Assembly: GCA_947002045.1 (NCBI GenBank)
Contig: CAMQJB010000002.1
Coordinates: 1 to 64,000 of the forward strand
Length of the DNA stretch: 64,000 nt
Direction: 5' to 3'
Source: an uncultured Collinsella sp.
GTDB lineage: Bacteria > Actinomycetota > Coriobacteriia > Coriobacteriales > Coriobacteriaceae
Part shown: positions 59,846-64,000 of the stretch, piece after piece
Numbering within the stretch: the stretch's first letter is position 1
How the letters are laid out: each line of letters opens with the position of its first letter
Program-made: the position numbers and the translations under genes
Notes under the pieces: model-generated
Databases searched by the model: none
The model's input: the letters and a program-made list of their open reading frames with translations, nothing else
Told to the model about the DNA's origin: nothing

Positions 59846-60703
59846 CTAGTCGACAAAATACCTCTCGAAGGCGTCCATGTTGTGCCGGTCCGCTGCTGCG
59901 GGATCATCGAAATACCTTCCATCGGTAATCTCCTGACCAAGATAGCCCTCGAACCCATGCGCGTTGAGGACGCGTACGAAATCGTCCATACTGTGCTTTC
60001 CATCGCCCCAAACCAGATGGCCATATGGGTCGCCATCAATGAAGCGCATGTTCCTTATGGCACCATCGCCAAACTCGGCAAACCACTCTTCAAGGCTCTC
60101 GCCGGCGACTCCCATAGCGGTAGTGTCCACCATTGGAGTAAGGTGCGGGCTGGCTACTTGGTCAAGCATGCGCCTGGCGTCCGCGAGTGTAACCACCAAG
60201 TTGCTCTCTTCCGGCCTCAGGCTCTCCATGCAGAGGGTCACGCCGTGCTCGCCGTCATAGTCCGCAAGAATCGCCAAGTGCTCGGCAGAGCGCTTCCAAG
60301 CCTCCTCGCGGTCCTCGTCCCAATCGCCCCAACCGGAGTTGATGGACATATACGGGGCGCCGAGCACCTCGGCGAGCTCGATGCCGTGCTTAAAGTAAGC
60401 GAGGCTCCGCTGCGCGTGGAGGGGCTTTCTGGCAGCGTACTGCCACGGATACACCACGTTCTCCGGACACAGGGAGCTCACGGAGAGTCCGCGGGACTCG
60501 ATCTTGCGGCGAAGCTCGTCGGCCTCGAAATACCCCGTGTGGTCCAGCGTCACGTGCGGCTCGGCCGCCCAAAGCTCGATGGTTTTGAAGCCAAGGCGCT
60601 GCTGAGCATCAAGGAAGTAATCGAGCGACCACATGATGTAGTGAATGTTCATGCCGGCGACCTGCTCGCGACGCAGACGGGGTGTGGAAGCGCTTAAATC
60701 CAT
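59846..60703 (-). CDS. frlC: FrlC-like sugar epimerase/isomerase (TIM barrel)
   Basis: 285 residues from the ATG at 60703 with GGAGGTG upstream. It is an AP-endonuclease-2-type TIM barrel of the sugar phosphate isomerase/epimerase family, with metal-binding residues expected in CMESLRPEESN, MVDTTAM, FIDGDPYGH and LGQEITDGRY. FrlC interconverts psicoselysine and fructoselysine. Operon position supports this. Cytoplasmic. Confidence 0.82.
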   Translation of the reverse strand: MDLSASTPRLRREQVAGMNIHYIMWSLDYFLDAQQRLGFKTIELWAAEPHVTLDHTGYFEADELRRKIESRGLSVSSLCPENVVYPWQYAARKPLHAQRSLAYFKHGIELAEVLGAPYMSINSGWGDWDEDREEAWKRSAEHLAILADYDGEHGVTLCMESLRPEESNLVVTLADARRMLDQVASPHLTPMVDTTAMGVAGESLEEWFAEFGDGAIRNMRFIDGDPYGHLVWGDGKHSMDDFVRVLNAHGFEGYLGQEITDGRYFDDPAAADRHNMDAFERYFVD

Positions 60704-60715
60704 GCTGGGCACCTC

Positions 60716-62180
60716 CTACATCGGCAGTAGGCCGGAGATCACAGTCGCGACCAATCCGAACAGAACCATGAAGATAAAGAACTTCCAGATGGTCTTCCAC
60801 CATTGCCCGAAGGAGATCTTCGCCACGGCAAGACCCGCGACGGTCATGCCCGCAACGGGGCTGATGGTGTTGACGGTCTGGTTCGCGAACTGCAGAGCGG
60901 TGACGGCAGCCCCGGGATTGAGGCCCATAAGCTCGGTCAGCGGGCCCATGACGGGCATGGTGAGTGCAGCGAGGCCGGAGCTGGAAGGAACCAGCAGCGA
61001 AAGCAGGCCGAGGACGATGTACATGAAGGTGGTATAGATGAAGGACGGAGCGCCCGCAAGGAGTCCGACGAGCCAGTTAAGAATAGAGTCGATGATCATT
61101 CCGCCCTCTGCGACGACCAGGATGCCGCGGGCGATGCCGATGATGCAGGCTGCGTAGGCGAAGTCGGCGATTCCGCGGACGAACTCCTCCGCAATGGTCT
61201 TCTCGTCCAGGCCGCCGAGTATGCCGGCAAGAAGGCCCATGGCCAGGAACACCATGGAGATCTCGTCCATATACCAGCCCTGGGTAACGAGGCCCCCACA
61301 CGATAACGCCCATGCCGACCGCGAAATCAATGAGGACGAGCTTGTGGCGAAGCGTGAACTCCTCTTCGATAGAGGCATCGGTGACAGAGAACTCGATGCG
61401 CTTCTGCTTATCGTCCTCATAGGTGATGGAGGACTTGGGATCGAGCTTGACGCGGCGCGCGTAGCGCATGGCCCAGAAAATGCCCGCGGCGGTGAAGATG
61501 ACCCACAGGATGGCGCGGAGCCAAAGCTGGGGATTTCCCTCGATGCCGATAACGCCCTGGGCGATCAGCACGTTGAAAGGATCAATAGTGGATGCGCAGT
61601 AACCAAGGTTGGGGCCGAGGAAGCAGATGATGAACGCGGTCATGGAGTCATACCCGATGCTCAGCATGATGGGGATGAAGATCGCGTAGAACGGCAGCGC
61701 CTCCTCGGACATGCCGAACGTGGTGCCGCAGATCGAGAGCAGGATCATGGAGATGGGGATGATCAAGATGTCCTTGTTCTTCAGCTTCTTGATCACGCGG
61801 CTCATGCCGGCGTTTAGGGCGTTGGTCTTGGTGACGATGGCGAACGATCCGCCGATCAGCAGGACGAACGCGACGACATCGGCCGCAGCCTGAATGCCCT
61901 TGGCGGGAGCCTGCAGGACGGCATCGATGCCCTGTCGCAGATCGACGGTCTCCCCCGTCTCCGAATCGGTGTAGACCTTGTCGACCTCTTGGTACGTTCC
62001 GGCTACGGCGACTTCTCGCTCGCCCGCGGCCGTCTGAATGGTCTGGCGGTCGAACTGACCCGATGGGACGATCCATGTGAGCACCGCGAAGAACACGATC
62101 AGCATGAACGCGATGGTGTACACATGGGGAAGCTGGAGATGGAATCTGCGCTTGGGCTTCTCCTGTTTGGCATCCGGCAT
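60716..62180 (-). pseudogene. YfcC-family transporter with a frameshift
   Basis: Two overlapping frames make one transporter of about 487 residues with roughly 12 membrane segments. The N-terminal piece starts at 62180 (GGAGG upstream) with QLPHVYTIAFMLIVFFAVLTW, typical of YfcC/DcuC-like carriers. Near 61303-61307 a run of five C (G on the minus strand) shifts the frame: removing one base joins GVIVWG to LVTQGWYMDEISMVF. The C-terminal piece runs to 60716. It occupies the transporter position of the fructoselysine cluster, replacing the APC-type frlA of E. coli. The shift is either a sequencing error in a homopolymer or a recent inactivation. Confidence 0.8.
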
Positions 62181-62241
62181 TCTTAACCTCCTGCCAGAGC
62201 AACGATGCTTGCCAAAAATCCTTCACGTATAGGCAAACATC

Positions 62242-62264
62242 TTAGGTTGTTCTATGTATAACCT
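62242..62264. promoter_or_regulatory. Operator 1 (probable GntR/UTRA site)
   Basis: TTAGGTTGTTCTAT followed by GTATAACCT; AGGTT and AACCT form a pseudo-palindrome centred near 62254. It overlaps the -10 box of the promoter at 62255-62283, so binding would block transcription. An exact 14-base copy lies 50 bases away. Confidence 0.65.
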
Positions 62265-62283
62265 GCATGAAGGCGTCGGTCAA
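62255..62283 (-). promoter_or_regulatory. Promoter of the fructoselysine-type operon
   Basis: On the minus strand TTGACC (62283-62278), a 17-base spacer and TATACA (62260-62255). This is a near-consensus vegetative promoter about 70 bases before the transporter start. It lies between two repeated operator sequences. Confidence 0.75.
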
Positions 62284-62291
62284 GAAACATA

Positions 62292-62316
62292 TTAGGTTGT
62301 TCTATAAGTGGTAACT
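62292..62316. promoter_or_regulatory. Operator 2 (probable GntR/UTRA site)
   Basis: TTAGGTTGTTCTAT at 62292-62305, identical to operator 1, with a weaker right half GTAACT. It lies just upstream of the -35 box. The 50-base offset is about five helical turns, so both sites face the same side of DNA. Confidence 0.6.
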
Positions 62317-62377
62317 TTTACGCGCTAAACGGACCTGCCGCGGCAATACGAGAACAGCGCTGTGTGAGACAGAGCCG

Positions 62378-63112
62378 CTAGATATCGAAGCTGTAGCGCG
62401 AACCCACGTAGTACTGTCTGCCATAGCAGAAGCGCTCTCCGTTGGAATCGAGAAAGCCCGCGTTCATGAAGAACAGCGGCTCCCCTACTGGGACCTTGAG
62501 CTCGCGGGCGGCATCAATTCCCGCACGGGCGATCTCCAGCCTGCAGGGATCGGACGAGCAGGGATACCTACCCGTACGCTCCCCCACGGCCTCGAATATC
62601 GAACAATTGGAGAGACCGATATCTTTGAGAAATTCGAATCCATCGACAGGATAGTAGTTGTTCTCGAACAGGACCGGCACGCCGTCTGCGGTACGCACGC
62701 GTGAGACCAAGATGAGGTCAGAGCCTTCATCCAAGCCAAAGAAAGAAGCGAGGTCGCGATCGGCGGCAACGGTCTTGCGGGCAACGACGCGAGCGCCCGC
62801 CTTCATGCCGTTTTCAGCGCATGCTTGGGTAAAACTCTGAACATCGTCCTTCTGATGCACCTTGCGAATTATCTTTGTCGCGGTCACAAACGTACCACGC
62901 CCCTGCCGCTTGGTGAGATACCCCTCGCCCACAAGCTCCTCTATTGCGCGGCGAACCGTGACCCTTCCCACGCCGTACATCTTAGAAAGCTCAAGTTCCG
63001 TTGGAATCTGCGAGTCAACGGGATATGTCCCCTGTTCGATATCGCTCTTAAGCAAATCGAGCACCTGTTGATACAGCGGGGCGGAAGAGCCCCCATCCAG
63101 ATGCGCATCCAC
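62378..63112 (-). CDS. GntR-family regulator with UTRA domain (FrlR-like)
   Basis: 244 residues, GTG start with AAGGGAGAG upstream. The N-terminal winged helix (about 10-75) has LPLYQQVLDLLKSDI-like architecture (PLYQQVLDLLKSDIEQG), PTELELSKMYGVGRVTVRRA and GYLTKRQGRGTFV. The UTRA ligand-binding domain (about 95-240) should bind a pathway intermediate such as a phosphorylated Amadori sugar. It is encoded just upstream of the operon it probably represses, with two candidate operators in between. Confidence 0.9.
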   Translation of the reverse strand: MDAHLDGGSSAPLYQQVLDLLKSDIEQGTYPVDSQIPTELELSKMYGVGRVTVRRAIEELVGEGYLTKRQGRGTFVTATKIIRKVHQKDDVQSFTQACAENGMKAGARVVARKTVAADRDLASFFGLDEGSDLILVSRVRTADGVPVLFENNYYPVDGFEFLKDIGLSNCSIFEAVGERTGRYPCSSDPCRLEIARAGIDAARELKVPVGEPLFFMNAGFLDSNGERFCYGRQYYVGSRYSFDI

Positions 63113-63179
63113 AAAAACTCTCCCTTTAAGGCGTTCGCGATCTCAACGACTCCATTCTACCGCACACGGAAAAATGAGG

Positions 63180-63345
63180 TTAAACACATAGGGGCCCTGC
63201 ATGTTTGAGCGTATCGGGAATCTGGTCGCTGATTTCGTCCGCATTTGCTTGCGAAAAACCAAAACGCTCCTCGCGCTTGGCGAACACGGTGAGGCCCGCC
63301 GCCTTGCACGCAGCGATCGATGATGCTCGTGTGATGTTGGCTTCC
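63180..63345 (-). pseudogene. HAD-hydrolase C-terminal fragment
   Basis: About 54 codons ending at TAA 63180 read ASSIAACKAAGLTVFAKREE followed by RFGFSQANADEISDQIPDTL. This matches the end of a HAD phosphatase of the beta-phosphoglucomutase type (motif IV region and following strand). The N-terminal 150 or more residues are absent; upstream sequence on this strand belongs to the LevR-like gene's 3' end. It is a deletion remnant beside the fructoselysine cluster. Confidence 0.5.
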
Positions 63346-63366
63346 TTCCTTTGCTTGCGAGGCGCG

Positions 63367-64000
63367 TCACTCGTCCTGCTGAGCCGCGGGCCCATCGTTC
63401 GGCGTGGCCTGCCTGCGCGGGGCATGCCGGGAATTGATGTAGTCGTATGCGTAGGCGATCTCCGTGACGGGGACCTCCACGTGGTAATGGGCGGAAATGT
63501 CAGAGAAGCTCGTGCGGAATGCCTCGACGAAATCGTTGTGTTCATTGGCGAAGCGCTGCTCGTCTGCGTAGTTCTCGATGGGGCTTCTGGTCACGAGGCG
63601 CTCCACGAGACAACACAGGTGCACGTAGAGCCCCATGCTCACACGAGCGCCAATCACGTCTCCGGTGAGATGCTGGAGCCGCTCTGCGGCACTCTCGATT
63701 TCGCCGAAGAGCTTGTTGGGGTTAAGGATTGTGATGGACTCGACCACGTTCCTGAGGGTCATGTTCTTGACGAGATTCTGGTGGAACGTGCGCAAGCTGT
63801 CAGCGTCGAGCAAGCGTGCGAAGGCGCGGTCTATCTGGGCCGTTCCTTCGCCGGCGATGAGTTCCTCGAGCGAAATGAACGGGACTCCGTCGGAGTGCGG
63901 ATTGTCCGTGCCGATGACCGAGCGCACGTTGTACTGGGAGAAGGCGGCATCCTCAGATCCGTTATTGGCGAGCTGCCGCCAGTCAACGGCGACAAGCCGC
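63367..64000 (-). CDS. LevR-like PRD regulator, C-terminal part (runs off window)
   Basis: The frame stays open from 63367 to the window edge, so this is the C-terminal 210 residues of a larger protein. It contains DGVPFISLEELIAGEG, a linker typical of LevR-like sigma-54-associated activators, followed by a PRD-type domain with MGLYVHLCCLVERLV (conserved His) and EIAYAYDYINSRH. LevR proteins are controlled by PTS phosphorylation and activate mannose-family PTS operons with sigma-54. Only the last PRD can be seen, so the N-terminal domains are unknown. Confidence 0.75.
   Translation of the reverse strand, partial: RLVAVDWRQLANNGSEDAAFSQYNVRSVIGTDNPHSDGVPFISLEELIAGEGTAQIDRAFARLLDADSLRTFHQNLVKNMTLRNVVESITILNPNKLFGEIESAAERLQHLTGDVIGARVSMGLYVHLCCLVERLVTRSPIENYADEQRFANEHNDFVEAFRTSFSDISAHYHVEVPVTEIAYAYDYINSRHAPRRQATPNDGPAAQQDE

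Overview
The window looks like a chromosomal segment of a high-GC, anaerobic, gut-type actinobacterium of the class Coriobacteriia, most likely Collinsella or a close relative. This is inferred from gene content, not from a database search. The pointers are a pyruvate:ferredoxin oxidoreductase, a carbamate kinase, a membrane-anchored LuxR regulator, LytTR two-component pairs, beta-glucoside PTS genes, an Amadori-product (fructoselysine-type) degradation cluster, and the actinobacterial fhaA-fhaB-pstP-rodA/pbpA-pknB cell-wall signalling cluster. No tRNA, rRNA or CRISPR array was recognised.

Layout. 1-8.9 kb: a poly-C edge tract, a YfcE-like phosphoesterase, a glycosyltransferase-LytS-LytTR operon, a UMF1-type MFS transporter, a zinc-dependent phospholipase C-like protein and a second LytS-LytTR pair. 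8.9-13.2 kb: an amidohydrolase with an APC permease, and a membrane-tethered C39-like protein. 13.2-19.5 kb: a beta-glucoside/cellobiose operon (PRD regulator, PTS IIA, IIB, IIC, 6-phospho-beta-glucosidase) bordered by genus-type intergenic repeats. 19.5-24.7 kb: carbamate kinase and PFOR, separated by an AT-rich stretch and a 125-bp hairpin element.

25.0-31.9 kb is an AT-richer accessory island. It lies between a truncated FHA gene copy and the intact FHA gene. It encodes a radical SAM/SPASM peptide maturase, two short cysteine-rich precursor peptides sharing the leader MKHIHP, a 35-residue membrane peptide and, on the other strand, a fused ABC exporter. IS110-like and methyltransferase remnants sit beside them. 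This is a candidate undescribed RiPP (ranthipeptide/SCIFF-like) system; the second precursor and the membrane peptide are shorter than the usual gene-calling cut-off.

31.9-46.8 kb: an FHA/kinase/secreted-protein operon, recR, ybaB, dnaX, a YcxB-like protein, and a locus with an ABC-2 transporter, a secreted cysteine-containing protein and a double-HTH membrane LuxR regulator. 47.2-57.3 kb: the Ser/Thr kinase/phosphatase/FHA cell-wall operon, in which the SEDS polymerase and class B PBP are fused into one protein. 57.5-63.3 kb: the fructoselysine-like operon (PfkB kinase, SIS deglycase, epimerase, YfcC-type transporter interrupted by a frameshift) downstream of a GntR/UTRA regulator, with a clear promoter and two repeated operators 50 bp apart. 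The right edge cuts into a LevR-like PRD regulator.

Several start codons were moved inward from the longest open frame because a good Shine-Dalgarno sequence or family alignment favoured an internal ATG.
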